Source of the DNA: JBLIRR01 sp049472395
Lineage (GTDB): Bacteria; SZUA-182; DTGQ01; JBLIRR01
NCBI GenBank assembly: GCA_049472395.1
Contig: JBLIRR010000004.1
Coordinates: 124,001-188,000 of the forward strand
DNA length: 64,000 nucleotides
Direction of reading: 5' to 3'
Position numbers and translations under genes: made by a program. Within the stretch, counting starts at the first letter, position 1; each line of letters begins with the position of its first letter. Shown in pieces: positions 17,614-26,847 of this stretch. The notes below the pieces were generated by a model, which saw only the letters and a list, made by a program, of their open reading frames with translations, did no database searches and was not told the DNA's origin.

Positions 17614-18912
17614 ATGAGAATACAGCCGCATAAAGGGAAACTTTTAATCCTTACACCTGGAATGGGCGCAGTTGCTACAACATTTATCGTCGGTGTGGAA
17701 TCAATTCGCAAGGGCCATGCTCTTCCGATTGGCTCACTTACTCAGATGCAAACTATTCGTATAGGAAAACGTTCAAGAAATAAAAATCCTTTAATAAAAG
17801 ATTTAGTGAAATTGGCGCCTCTTGAGGATCTTGTTTTCGCAGGATGGGATGTGTATCCTGATGATGTTTACGAGGCTGCCAAGAGAGCCAATGTTTTAAA
17901 TTTGCAAACACTGGAACCGCTCACTGATTTCCTCCATTCGATCAAACCGATGCCCGCTGCCTTTAAAAGGGAATTCGTCAAGCGCTTGGATGGACCAAAT
18001 ATTAAGCCGATCGAAAACAATTGGGAATTAGCTCAAGCCCTGCGTGATGATATTCGTTATAAATTACAAGAAACAGGCGCTAATCGAGCGGTGATGATTT
18101 GGTGCGGCTCCACTGAAATATACCTTCGTCCCTCTCACTGTCACAATGATATTACACGTTTCGAAGAAGGACTTAAAAATAATGATCCTGGCATTTCTCC
18201 ATCACAGCTTTATGCCTATGCATCCATTATGGAAAACATACCTTTTGCCAATGGTTCACCTAATCTTGCCACTGATTTTGGTGCATTGGAACAACTTGCA
18301 CTCGAGCGCAGTGTCCCAATCGCTGGTAAAGATTTTAAGACGGGACAAACATTAATGAAAACTATTCTTGCGCCAGGATTTAAAGCACGGATGCTTGGGA
18401 TCAAGGGATGGTTTTCCACAAACATTTTGGGCAATCGCGATGGAGAGATCCTCGATGATCCTGATAGTTTCAAGGCAAAGGAGGTTACAAAATCAGGTGT
18501 GCTCGATATCTTGCAGCAGGATCTTTATCCTCAGCTATACAATGATCTATGTCATAAGGTCCGGATCAACTATTATCCCCCCCGTGGTGATTCCAAAGAG
18601 GGATGGGATAATATTGACATTTTTGGATGGTTGGGTTATCCAATGCAAATTAAGGTTGATTTTCTTTGTCGTGATTCTATTTTAGCTGCTCCAATTGTGC
18701 TTGATCTTGCCTTGTTACTCGATCTATCGGCTCGGGTAGGAAAGAACGGTATTCAGGAATGGCTTTCATTCTATTTTAAGTATCCGCATGTTGCTACTGG
18801 CCATGTGCAAGAACATGACCTATTCATTCAGCATTTTAGGTTGAAAAATACATTACGCAAATTCGCTGGAGAGAAACCCTTAACCCACATAGATGAAAGT
18901 TATGAAGACTAA
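17614..18912 (+). CDS. ino1: inositol-3-phosphate (myo-inositol-1-phosphate) synthase
   Basis: 432 residues. The enzyme converts glucose-6-phosphate to inositol phosphate with bound NAD. The NAD-binding loop TPGMGAVATTF is near the N-terminus, followed by GWDVYPDDVYEAA, GKDFKTGQT, KGWFSTNILGNRDG and INYYPPRGDSKEGWDNIDI, all blocks of the synthase family. I chose ATG 17614, preceded by AAAGGAA; an upstream TTG at 17572 would add a non-conserved stretch. It sits between the TagF-like gene and the cytidylyltransferase, consistent with feeding inositol phosphate into CDP-inositol. Confidence 0.95.
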   Translation: MRIQPHKGKLLILTPGMGAVATTFIVGVESIRKGHALPIGSLTQMQTIRIGKRSRNKNPLIKDLVKLAPLEDLVFAGWDVYPDDVYEAAKRANVLNLQTLEPLTDFLHSIKPMPAAFKREFVKRLDGPNIKPIENNWELAQALRDDIRYKLQETGANRAVMIWCGSTEIYLRPSHCHNDITRFEEGLKNNDPGISPSQLYAYASIMENIPFANGSPNLATDFGALEQLALERSVPIAGKDFKTGQTLMKTILAPGFKARMLGIKGWFSTNILGNRDGEILDDPDSFKAKEVTKSGVLDILQQDLYPQLYNDLCHKVRINYYPPRGDSKEGWDNIDIFGWLGYPMQIKVDFLCRDSILAAPIVLDLALLLDLSARVGKNGIQEWLSFYFKYPHVATGHVQEHDLFIQHFRLKNTLRKFAGEKPLTHIDESYED

Positions 18913-18972
18913 TATCGAAAGATTTATAGTATAAAAATTTTGAAATTGCAACACAGGTAATAGGATAATGTG

Positions 18973-19728
18973 ATGAGTGGAGGAAATAAAAAAATTAAGA
19001 CAGGAGTTATTTTAGCAGCTGGTTTAGGTTCCCGGTTGAGTAATTTAAATGAAGGAACTACATTAAAGCCCTTGATTCTCCTAGGAGGGAAGCCTTTGAT
19101 TCTTCGTACACTGTATAGCTTGGAATGTGCGATGTGTAATAAAATTATTATTGTGCTCGGATATAAGGCACGTGAAGTAAGAGAAGAAATTATACATACA
19201 TATAAAGGCACCGCTCAATTGTTCTTCATTATAAATGAAAAATACAATCTGAGTAATGGAGTCTCAGTCTTGAGCGCGAGGAAATACATTGATACTGATT
19301 TTTTATTGACAATGGCCGATCATGTCTTCAGTGATACAATGATGAAGTTGGCAGGAGATCATATCCCACAGCCCGGCGGCGCGACATTATTAGTAGATTA
19401 TAAGCTCGACACAATCTTTGACATGGATGACGCTACAAAAGTTCTTTCAAAGGATGATAAAGTTATTGCTATCGGAAAAACTATCCCTGAGTTTAATTGC
19501 ATTGATACGGGTTTATTTGTCTGCACAGAGGGTTTCATGGAGAATCTTGCAGCCATTTATAACAAAAAAGGGGACGCTTCTGTTACGAACGGTGTACAGT
19601 CTTTAGCGGGAAAAGACCTTATGCGGGTATTGGATATAAAAGACAGCTTTTGGCAAGATGTAGATACACCCGAAATGTTGGATTATGCCAAGAAGAGGTT
19701 ATGTTCCTTATATGATGGTTCAAATTAA
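18973..19728 (+). CDS. nucleotidyltransferase, probable CTP:inositol-1-phosphate cytidylyltransferase
   Basis: 251 residues, a sugar-nucleotidyltransferase fold: GVILAAGLGSRLSNLN near the N-terminus, LKPLILLGGKPLI, and the acidic motif in LLTMADHVFSD. The last block closely resembles the TMGDHVYS segment of the inositol-1-phosphate cytidylyltransferase part of the bifunctional IPCT-DIPPS enzymes that make di-myo-inositol phosphate. Here the membrane CDP-alcohol phosphotransferase half is absent, so the product would be free CDP-inositol. ATG 18973 follows TAGGAT; GTG 18970 is equally close. It follows the inositol synthase gene by 60 bp. Confidence 0.8.
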   Translation: MSGGNKKIKTGVILAAGLGSRLSNLNEGTTLKPLILLGGKPLILRTLYSLECAMCNKIIIVLGYKAREVREEIIHTYKGTAQLFFIINEKYNLSNGVSVLSARKYIDTDFLLTMADHVFSDTMMKLAGDHIPQPGGATLLVDYKLDTIFDMDDATKVLSKDDKVIAIGKTIPEFNCIDTGLFVCTEGFMENLAAIYNKKGDASVTNGVQSLAGKDLMRVLDIKDSFWQDVDTPEMLDYAKKRLCSLYDGSN

Positions 19729-20773
19729 AATACTCATTGATATTTTTAAGAAGCATAATTTTTTTCATTCTGTATTTATTGTTTTAAATATTTTTATATT
19801 AAAAATAATAAATAAAGTAAGTTTTTATCCTTTCGGATATACATATCCATATATTCATCAAATTCAACTTGAACCCACAAAAAAATGTAATATGAAATGC
19901 CCAATGTGTTTGAATTCGTATCTTAACGAAGAAGAAAAAGGGAATATGTCTTATGAAAATTTTCTAACTATTGTTGACCAATTTCCTTATTTGACAACAG
20001 TTCGATTACAGGGTTTAGGAGAAAGTTTAATGAATCCTGAGATATTTAAAATGATAGATTATCTTAAGAAAAAAGGCATTTCTGTTGGATTTGCTGATAA
20101 TGGATCGCTTTTGTCTGAAAAAAATATTAATAAATTATTAAGTTTAAAGATTGATTTTATATCGCTCTCGTTAGATACATTAGATCCGATAAAATATAAA
20201 CAGATTCGAGGTGTAGATTTATTTTATAAAGTTAAAGAAAATATTGAATCTTTAGTAAAAGCAAAGAAAAGAAATGGAGCATATAAAAATACGCGTGTTT
20301 TAATTAATATGGTACTAACCAATGGCACAATAGATGAACTGTCTTCAATGATTGATTATGCGAAGCAGATTGGTGTAAAAGAAATTATTGCTTCTATACC
20401 ACAAAAAAAATATTCACCAGCACAAATAGAATTTATTAACCGAACTTCAAATGTATTGAATGATAAAAAAAATCAAGAAAGAATATTTTATGAAACTAAA
20501 ATAAAAGCTAAGATATATAAAATAAATCTAAGATTTAATTTGTTAAAATTTCACTATGCAAAAAAATGTTTGTGGAATTTTTCTAAAGTGTATATAACGT
20601 GGGATGGATATATTACCCCATGTTGTCATATTGAGAATCCATCAGTTTATAATTTTGGAAATATTTTAAAGGATTCTTTTAAGAAAATATGGAATAATCC
20701 TCATTATAGAAATTTTCGCAAAAAACATCTTGATCTTTACGGTGTATGCAAAAATTGTCCGTATGTTTCATAG
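19712..20773 (+). CDS. radical SAM/SPASM protein
   Basis: 353 residues from ATG 19712 (ATG 19685, deeper inside the previous gene, is the longest alternative). The radical SAM cluster motif is CNMKCPMC (Cys59, 63, 66), and a SPASM-like C-terminus has CLWNF, PCCHI and CKNCPYVS for an auxiliary iron-sulfur cluster. A hydrophobic N-terminal stretch suggests membrane association. It overlaps the cytidylyltransferase by 17 bp, tying it to the inositol cluster. From about 19740 its codons are markedly AT-rich (many AAA, ATA, TTA) compared with the genes before it, suggesting separate acquisition. Substrate unknown. Confidence 0.82.
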   Translation: MMVQIKILIDIFKKHNFFHSVFIVLNIFILKIINKVSFYPFGYTYPYIHQIQLEPTKKCNMKCPMCLNSYLNEEEKGNMSYENFLTIVDQFPYLTTVRLQGLGESLMNPEIFKMIDYLKKKGISVGFADNGSLLSEKNINKLLSLKIDFISLSLDTLDPIKYKQIRGVDLFYKVKENIESLVKAKKRNGAYKNTRVLINMVLTNGTIDELSSMIDYAKQIGVKEIIASIPQKKYSPAQIEFINRTSNVLNDKKNQERIFYETKIKAKIYKINLRFNLLKFHYAKKCLWNFSKVYITWDGYITPCCHIENPSVYNFGNILKDSFKKIWNNPHYRNFRKKHLDLYGVCKNCPYVS

Positions 20774-20789
20774 CGACGAAGTGTTTATA

Positions 20790-21719
20790 TTAATCCCTTT
20801 TTTTAAAATCAGCAGGATATTTGTGCCATAGCCATATTGCACACAAAAGACCTACTACAAACACCCAGCTTAACAATATTGCACGATCTATGACTGCAGC
20901 AAAAACTCCCACCTCTAAAGAGACACCCAGAACTGAGGCACCGGAACCAAGGACTAGTTCCTTGATCCCCAGGCATCCCGGCGTAATGCCCATATACCTC
21001 GTGGCACTTGAGATGGCACTAAGAATAACATATCCTCCGGGATGTAGATCTTTTCCCATGCTATGGTAAATGATGGCTAAGCGAAATAAAGACAAAATGA
21101 AATTTATCAACAGACGGGCACTGCACACAAAAAGCACTTTGTAATTCTTAGAAATTTTTTTTCGGTTGATGAGAAAATTTCTCATTGCAGTGCTTAAAGT
21201 ACCAGAGCTCGTTGGAATTGGCAATGGAACCAACAAGAAAGTCAAAGAAATTAAAAAGACAATGAGAAATATACCAGCCAATAATTTGTGCTCAAATCGT
21301 GCAAGTCCATACACTATTTGCAAAGTTACTAAGCCTATTAAAGTTGTTAAGGAAAAGATTAAAAGTATCATATACAAAAAAAAAGTAGCAAATTTTGTGT
21401 AACTGAGGTTATAACGGCGTTTTAGATAATTGGCCCTTAAAATTGTACCAACCTTCATCGGAAGATAATTAAGCAATGGAGCGGCATTTTGGAGTAAGAA
21501 CATGTCCCAATATAACACTTTTGTACCCAAGGCATTTATTAAATATTTCACGATCCAGGAACTATTGAGTGAACCCAAAAAGGATATTAAATATAACAGG
21601 AGGAATTCACTTAGCGTCAAATTTAATAAGTGTTTAAGCTGATGCCAATGATTTGACAGGTACCAAAATAGAAAACCGAGGATAAAGATAGCTAGGAAAC
21701 TTTTAATCCATTTGCGCAT
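20790..21719 (-). CDS. lysylphosphatidylglycerol synthase TM-like (flippase-like) membrane protein
   Basis: 309 residues with seven to eight predicted membrane helices and the family's PGCLGIKELVLG block (compare PGGLGxxE). Proteins of this family resemble the membrane half of MprF and the archaeal AglD C-terminal domain and are thought to move lipids or lipid-linked glycans. It converges with the radical SAM gene (16 bp apart) and is the last gene of the minus-strand glycan block. The role is inferred from family and context only. Confidence 0.8.
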   Translation of the reverse strand: MRKWIKSFLAIFILGFLFWYLSNHWHQLKHLLNLTLSEFLLLYLISFLGSLNSSWIVKYLINALGTKVLYWDMFLLQNAAPLLNYLPMKVGTILRANYLKRRYNLSYTKFATFFLYMILLIFSLTTLIGLVTLQIVYGLARFEHKLLAGIFLIVFLISLTFLLVPLPIPTSSGTLSTAMRNFLINRKKISKNYKVLFVCSARLLINFILSLFRLAIIYHSMGKDLHPGGYVILSAISSATRYMGITPGCLGIKELVLGSGASVLGVSLEVGVFAAVIDRAILLSWVFVVGLLCAIWLWHKYPADFKKRD

Positions 21720-21735
21720 TGAAGATCCAATGTTA

Positions 21736-21784
21736 AATTCTATTCCTTCAGCAATATAATCGTATCTTTAATTCTATTCCTTCA
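21736..21784. repeat. 15-bp direct repeat upstream of the flippase-like gene
   Basis: AATTCTATTCCTTCA occurs at 21736-21750 and again at 21770-21784 (34-bp period), 17 bp upstream of the ATG at 21719. Read on the gene's strand it is TGAAGGAATAGAATT, twice. It could be a pair of operator sites, or a trace of a repeated ribosome-site-like element. Confidence 0.5.
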
Positions 21785-21881
21785 TTGCATTAAAAAATAA
21801 TATATAGAATTAACTGAAGGAAATCAATGATAATATTTTGGTAATAAATTTTTTAAGCTGCATTAACTTTGAAAGAAGCAT

Positions 21882-22988
21882 TTAGGCTATTTCGAATGGT
21901 TTGTTAATAAAGACTTTATCAATTTCGCGTATTACCTCATCTGGGTGAATTTGGCTTAGTATTGTAGTACATTGATTCTGAAATTTGTGACCTTTCCATG
22001 TATGCTTAACTAAATATCTGAATATTATATCCTCTCGATTTTTAGGGAGGACTATATGTGTGGATTTGACATTAAGATATTTCGCTGAAAGACGCCCCCA
22101 ATTTGTAGTATAAATACCAATTGTTGGAATCTCTAAAAATTCAGCAAGATGTAATAATCCATTATCATTCCCAACAACCATATCGGTCTTTAATAGGAGC
22201 CCTATAATCTCGCTAACACTTAACTCACTGCCAATGTTATGAAATCTTTTATGAGCTTTTAGATCATGTGGGATTAAACTGTCATCGTATTCTCCATTTC
22301 CCCCAAGGAGCGCTATATCATAATTATAATTATTTAATATATGTTTGATAACAGTAATAAAATTAAGGAAAGACCAACGTTTATAGTGCTGTGAGCCACT
22401 ACCCGGCAGGACAATTACAAGCCTCCTTGTGTGAAGTTGTACGTTTGGATTTTGCGCATTTTCTCTTAACTTATTATGTAATTCTTTTAAATATTTATCA
22501 ATAGAAAGATTATGATCATTTACCAATAATCTTAATATATCAAAATGCTTTTCACAGATATGTCCTTTTATCGATGACGTAAAGGAATCAGTTAATAAAA
22601 ATCGATAGGAATTTTTTTTACAATCCCATAATGCGGAGCCAATTTTTCGCTGAGCACCAGAACACAGCGTTAAGAAATATTGATCAGGCAATCGAGCCTG
22701 TATAGTGTTTATAACCATATCATATTTTTCATATCTGATAGTTAAGGATAATTTTATTATAAATCGAATATAGGAAATGATTGCAGATGGTTTGAGACTT
22801 CTTAATCTGTCAAGGCGAATAATTGTATCAAACGCAATGACTTTTTCCAATATGAATTTATTGAATCTTATTTGGGGAATAACAGCCGTTATCTTCGCGT
22901 CTGGATAAATTTTTTTTAAGGCGAAAATACTTGGTGCCACAAAAAGTGCATCACCAAGACCTGATGCGAAGAATATCAAAATCTTCAA
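21882..22988 (-). CDS. GT9 (heptosyltransferase-family) glycosyltransferase
   Basis: 368 residues. N-terminal FFASGLGDALFVAPSIFALK is the acceptor-side hallmark of the ADP-heptose:LPS transferase family, and the C-terminal half has LPGSGSQHYKRW, GGNGEYDD and MVVGNDNGLLHLAEFL, the nucleotide-sugar binding region. It has the two-domain GT-B length. The last 60 residues are Lys-rich and variable. AGGAGAAAG lies just before the start. It belongs with the surface-glycan genes; the sugar is not predictable from sequence. Confidence 0.87.
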   Translation of the reverse strand: MKILIFFASGLGDALFVAPSIFALKKIYPDAKITAVIPQIRFNKFILEKVIAFDTIIRLDRLRSLKPSAIISYIRFIIKLSLTIRYEKYDMVINTIQARLPDQYFLTLCSGAQRKIGSALWDCKKNSYRFLLTDSFTSSIKGHICEKHFDILRLLVNDHNLSIDKYLKELHNKLRENAQNPNVQLHTRRLVIVLPGSGSQHYKRWSFLNFITVIKHILNNYNYDIALLGGNGEYDDSLIPHDLKAHKRFHNIGSELSVSEIIGLLLKTDMVVGNDNGLLHLAEFLEIPTIGIYTTNWGRLSAKYLNVKSTHIVLPKNREDIIFRYLVKHTWKGHKFQNQCTTILSQIHPDEVIREIDKVFINKPFEIA

Positions 22989-23097
22989 GTTCTTTCTCCT
23001 GGATGATTATTTATGAGTTTTTATCAAATCCTATCTTCAGATACTTTGTATACTTATTTTAAGGTTTTATTTAATGAAGATAAAGAGAATCATTTTA

Positions 23098-24138
23098 TTA
23101 TGTCGAATCAACGACTTTTTCTATTGTTCTTACAATATAATCAGTCATATCTATTTTATCGGCAAGCATTTTTTTAAGCGTACTCCTATATTTTTCTTTT
23201 GCCTGAGGGTCAGTAAGCCATGATATACAATGCTCAAGAGCGTAGGCTGTGCTCTGTGCTTGCCGCACTAAGCCGAAGTCAGTAAGCATATCAATATACC
23301 CCAATCTCAGGCTATTGATATAGACGGCCGGTACCCCAAGGATAGCAGACTCTGAGGCCATGGTGGCACCTTCCCCAACACACAGTGAGGCATAAGCCAT
23401 GACATGATGTATATGATGAAATGGGATTTTGAGGCGGTAGGGTTCAAATTCTTGTGGCAGCGGCTCCTCTGATGTGATATAGGGGACCGCGTAGCGTGCT
23501 ATTTCTTGTACAAAGGTAAATTTGAGATTGTCGGCAAACCCTTGCTGTCCGATGTCATGATGAGCTTGCCAGCTCACAAAACGCAGTATGCAATACTTTT
23601 GTTCAGGGTCTATCCCGGCTTTTCTTACCAGCTCCGGATCTGGAGTAAACCTGCGTGGGTGCAAGTAGGCCAATTCATGCAAGCCCGGATAACGCACCTG
23701 ACGGGGCCCCGCCTTCTTGTTAAAACAATCTGGTGTACATATGAGAGATGCAAGGGGGTAGGTAAGAAACCGGTCAATGAATACATGCTCGGTATCAGTA
23801 AACACAACTGAGGGCACATTCGCAAGTGTGCATACGGGCGCAATAAATGCGCCTCCAATGGCGGTGACAACATGAGGTTTTAATCTGCGAATTACCTTAA
23901 AAAGCCTTGATTCGCGCAGAACAAACTCTCTGAAGAAGCGGTAATGGGTTTTGCGGCCATATGGGGTAATTTTTGAAAGAACCGAATATGTGAATGAATA
24001 ATGGTCAAGTAATGCCAGGGTAATATCTTTGTCACGGGCAGTGAGTATGACCTGATCCCCCCTACTCTGCCATTGACGGATAGCATATTTAAAGAAATGG
24101 ACGTGTGCCGGATGACACAGATCAATAAGGATTCGCAT
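23098..24138 (-). CDS. DUF354 GT-B-like protein
   Basis: 346 residues matching the DUF354 family: MRILIDLCHPAHVHFFK, ITPYGRKTHYRFFRE, DTEHVFIDRFLTYPLA, YPGLHELAYLHPRRF and VGEGATMASESAILGVPAVY. The fold resembles the UDP-GlcNAc 2-epimerase/GT-B group. Family members sit in surface polysaccharide loci. It starts 3 bp after the stop of the upstream GT2 gene on the same strand, so the two are co-translated. Catalytic activity has no established assignment. Confidence 0.85.
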   Translation of the reverse strand: MRILIDLCHPAHVHFFKYAIRQWQSRGDQVILTARDKDITLALLDHYSFTYSVLSKITPYGRKTHYRFFREFVLRESRLFKVIRRLKPHVVTAIGGAFIAPVCTLANVPSVVFTDTEHVFIDRFLTYPLASLICTPDCFNKKAGPRQVRYPGLHELAYLHPRRFTPDPELVRKAGIDPEQKYCILRFVSWQAHHDIGQQGFADNLKFTFVQEIARYAVPYITSEEPLPQEFEPYRLKIPFHHIHHVMAYASLCVGEGATMASESAILGVPAVYINSLRLGYIDMLTDFGLVRQAQSTAYALEHCISWLTDPQAKEKYRSTLKKMLADKIDMTDYIVRTIEKVVDST

Positions 24139-24141
24139 ATA

Positions 24142-25098
24142 TTAACGTTCCCGGGATTCTCTGTTATGTTCCATGTCGAACCACATGGCAAAGAAAATCG
24201 ATTGCAAACCTGAGACAAAGAGAAATACTGCAAAAAGAGCGCTGGTGGGCGAGACCCTCCCTAAAAAAATACGGTGTATGACAAGATATACTCCGAATGC
24301 GACACCAGGTATAAATAACGTTATGCCCATAAAATAGAAAAAAATAAGGGGGTGAAAATCTCTGATAACATACTTTTGTATCATTCGATAGAGAAAAAGT
24401 TTGGACAAGAGCCAGAGGAGTTTGGGGATTAATCGTATTGGCTTAATCCCACTTTTTTCGCCAATGTTATAGATGGGTTTTATGGGTATATCACGTACGC
24501 GAAAATTATAGATATTGAGCCGTACAAGCAAATCGTTAGGCTGTCCGTAGCGCTTATACATGCAATCCCAGTCAATCGTCTCAAGGGCCCTGCGGTTGAT
24601 GGCGGTGTATCCTGATTGCGAATCCGCTACATTCCAATATCCTGAGGCAATCTTGGTGAGTAGTGATAATGCGGAGTTTCCAAGATATCGTATCTTTGGG
24701 ATCAATTGCCATGCTTTTCCGGTAAAGAGCCTGTTGCCTTTGGTATAATCGGCTTTATCGTCGATGAGAGGGTCCAGGAGGTCCGGCAGATCACCCGGGT
24801 CCATTTGGCCATCACCCGCCATCACTACTGCGATATCAATAGTATTATCCCGACACCACTTATATCCCGTTGCTATTGATCCTCCCACTCCTTCATTAAG
24901 TGCATGTTCAATATAGATTAATCTAGCCGCGCAATCTCTTTGATAGCCAAGAACAACATTTTTAGTCTGGTCAGTACTTTGATCATTGACAACAATTATT
25001 TTATCAATAAACTCTGGGATTGTCTCAATAACCCTTCCAATTAATTTTTCTTCATTATACGCGGGTATCACCACGCCGACCGATTTCTGTTTATACAT
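24142..25098 (-). CDS. GT2 glycosyltransferase with C-terminal membrane helices
   Basis: 318 residues. The catalytic part has VGVVIPAYNEEKLIG, VVNDQSTDQT and MAGDGQMDPGDLPDL, with GDGQ as the metal-binding DxD-type site, as in polyprenyl-phosphate glucose/mannose synthases. Two or more C-terminal membrane helices (about 235-310) anchor it. It is followed by DUF354 and preceded by a GT39-like gene, repeating the GT2 plus GT39 pairing seen at 10398-12910. Confidence 0.88.
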   Translation of the reverse strand: MYKQKSVGVVIPAYNEEKLIGRVIETIPEFIDKIIVVNDQSTDQTKNVVLGYQRDCAARLIYIEHALNEGVGGSIATGYKWCRDNTIDIAVVMAGDGQMDPGDLPDLLDPLIDDKADYTKGNRLFTGKAWQLIPKIRYLGNSALSLLTKIASGYWNVADSQSGYTAINRRALETIDWDCMYKRYGQPNDLLVRLNIYNFRVRDIPIKPIYNIGEKSGIKPIRLIPKLLWLLSKLFLYRMIQKYVIRDFHPLIFFYFMGITLFIPGVAFGVYLVIHRIFLGRVSPTSALFAVFLFVSGLQSIFFAMWFDMEHNRESRER

Positions 25099-25119
25099 GT
25101 GTTTCGTGTGCGCTCCACT

Positions 25120-26835
25120 CTATGGAAAATAGTTAATCTTATAAATTCGTATGGTTGGACCGGGTCGATTTTTTACATTGTTCTCAATTACATGCAAAAG
25201 GGTAGCTTTTCCCTCCAAGGTATCATAAAGCTTCTTAAATGTTGCTGCTACCTCGGGATACTCCTCTAATGTCTCTCTGTGAAAATAACGGTCATACAAA
25301 TAACTCGAGAGTAGTACATAGTGTATTTTATTATTCACTATGAGATCATAGGTGAGAATACGTTTTCTTATCATCGGCTTTGAATAGGTCATGAGATCGT
25401 ACATGCTGGATGAAAGGTTAGGAGAATAGAGACCTGACATCAAGATACGGCTTTTTTTAGGGATATTCTTCTCGATCCATTCCCTTGCAAGTATCCTTGT
25501 ATCAACATGAGACATTAAACGGCTGTATCTGAAAGACCTGATACCGGTAGGAGCAACGAAGATGAGGGCGAGAATGAATAAAACAGTGTTCTTATACTTT
25601 TTTGAATGAACACACAAGTCAACTGCTTTCGTTAAAAAGTCAGACGCGATCACACAATACAGCGGCAAAAAGAGATAGAAGTAACGAACCGCCCGCCCGC
25701 CTTTCGGTTTTGCCAAGATTAAATAGTATACAATACAGTAAATGGCGAAAATAATATTAATGATGCCTTCATCCGAACCTTTCATGACGCCATGTGTTAT
25801 GCCGTGCCAAATACCATAGATGAGGGCCATTAAGGTTAAAATCAATAAGGGAAGGTCCATAGCCCCCATTAACGAATTTATGCATAAAGGCTCATTCCAA
25901 TTGGGGGTTGTTGAAAAAAGATAATCAAAATAATTTTGTTGGGTCTGTCCCAGTTTCCCCTTAACCCCGGCTTGTTTCTCCTCGGCAGTGATGGCCTTTC
26001 CCCGGTAGGTCCTTAACATTCTCTCCGTAAAGGAATTGAATTTCGGGATAAACATGGGTGTGGTGATAAGAAATCCCAGACAAAAGAGGAGAAATGCAGC
26101 TCCTATCTGTGTATAAAATGTTGTGGACAGATGCGTCATTTTTCTTTCATTATTCCATCGGAAAAAGAGAGCACACGCAAAAGGAAGGCCCAATGTGATC
26201 GGGAGATATTTTACCCCTGTCGCAATGCCTGTAAAGAGGCCGGCATATAAGAAATTCTTCAATGTTCCCTCTAAGAAAACCTTTACAATGTATATCAGGG
26301 CTATTGTGGAAAACAGGGCCATTGTCGCATCGGTCATGGGGTAATGGCTATCCTTGACATGCAGATACATAAAGGCCAGAAATAAGGCTGCTATAAGGCC
26401 TATTCTTTTATCATTATTAGAGGCAACCATGCCGAGTAAAAATACGAAAAATATTGTCAACGTACCTGTAATGGCACTGTTTATTCGTGCAATAAGCTCG
26501 AATTTATGGAAATTTTTCTCATCCTTAAAAAGAGCGTCGATTTTTTCGGTAAATCCTGCGGGGCTGTCGTGAGAAAGAGCGTAAAATAGACCATAGATAA
26601 CATATTCAGCAGCAAGAAGGTTGGTAAAAAAAGTAGGGTAAAGGTAATACTGGGGATCAAGATCAAATTTTTTGTTGAGAATATTGTAAGCAATGCGCTG
26701 CGGAGGTCTCACCGTTGCTCCTGCATCTACATATCCCACATCAGGATGCCCAAATCGAATTCCCCATGTACGAAGCCCCAAACCGGCTGCTATAATGATC
26801 AATAAAACGATCAATGTCCTGCGGTCTAAATTCAT
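25120..26835 (-). CDS. GT39-like integral membrane glycosyltransferase
   Basis: 571 residues and about eleven membrane helices. The first periplasmic loop has GHPDVGYVDAGATVRPPQRIA, followed by DPQYYLYPTFFTNLLA, in the position where GT-C enzymes keep their catalytic acidic residues. A second acidic-region match is MYLHVKDSHYPMTD. Likely a periplasmic sugar transferase using the lipid-linked donor made by the neighbouring GT2. It lies 12 bp downstream of wecB on the same strand. Confidence 0.8.
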   Translation of the reverse strand: MNLDRRTLIVLLIIIAAGLGLRTWGIRFGHPDVGYVDAGATVRPPQRIAYNILNKKFDLDPQYYLYPTFFTNLLAAEYVIYGLFYALSHDSPAGFTEKIDALFKDEKNFHKFELIARINSAITGTLTIFFVFLLGMVASNNDKRIGLIAALFLAFMYLHVKDSHYPMTDATMALFSTIALIYIVKVFLEGTLKNFLYAGLFTGIATGVKYLPITLGLPFACALFFRWNNERKMTHLSTTFYTQIGAAFLLFCLGFLITTPMFIPKFNSFTERMLRTYRGKAITAEEKQAGVKGKLGQTQQNYFDYLFSTTPNWNEPLCINSLMGAMDLPLLILTLMALIYGIWHGITHGVMKGSDEGIINIIFAIYCIVYYLILAKPKGGRAVRYFYLFLPLYCVIASDFLTKAVDLCVHSKKYKNTVLFILALIFVAPTGIRSFRYSRLMSHVDTRILAREWIEKNIPKKSRILMSGLYSPNLSSSMYDLMTYSKPMIRKRILTYDLIVNNKIHYVLLSSYLYDRYFHRETLEEYPEVAATFKKLYDTLEGKATLLHVIENNVKNRPGPTIRIYKINYFP

Positions 26836-26847
26836 TGGAAACTCTTT

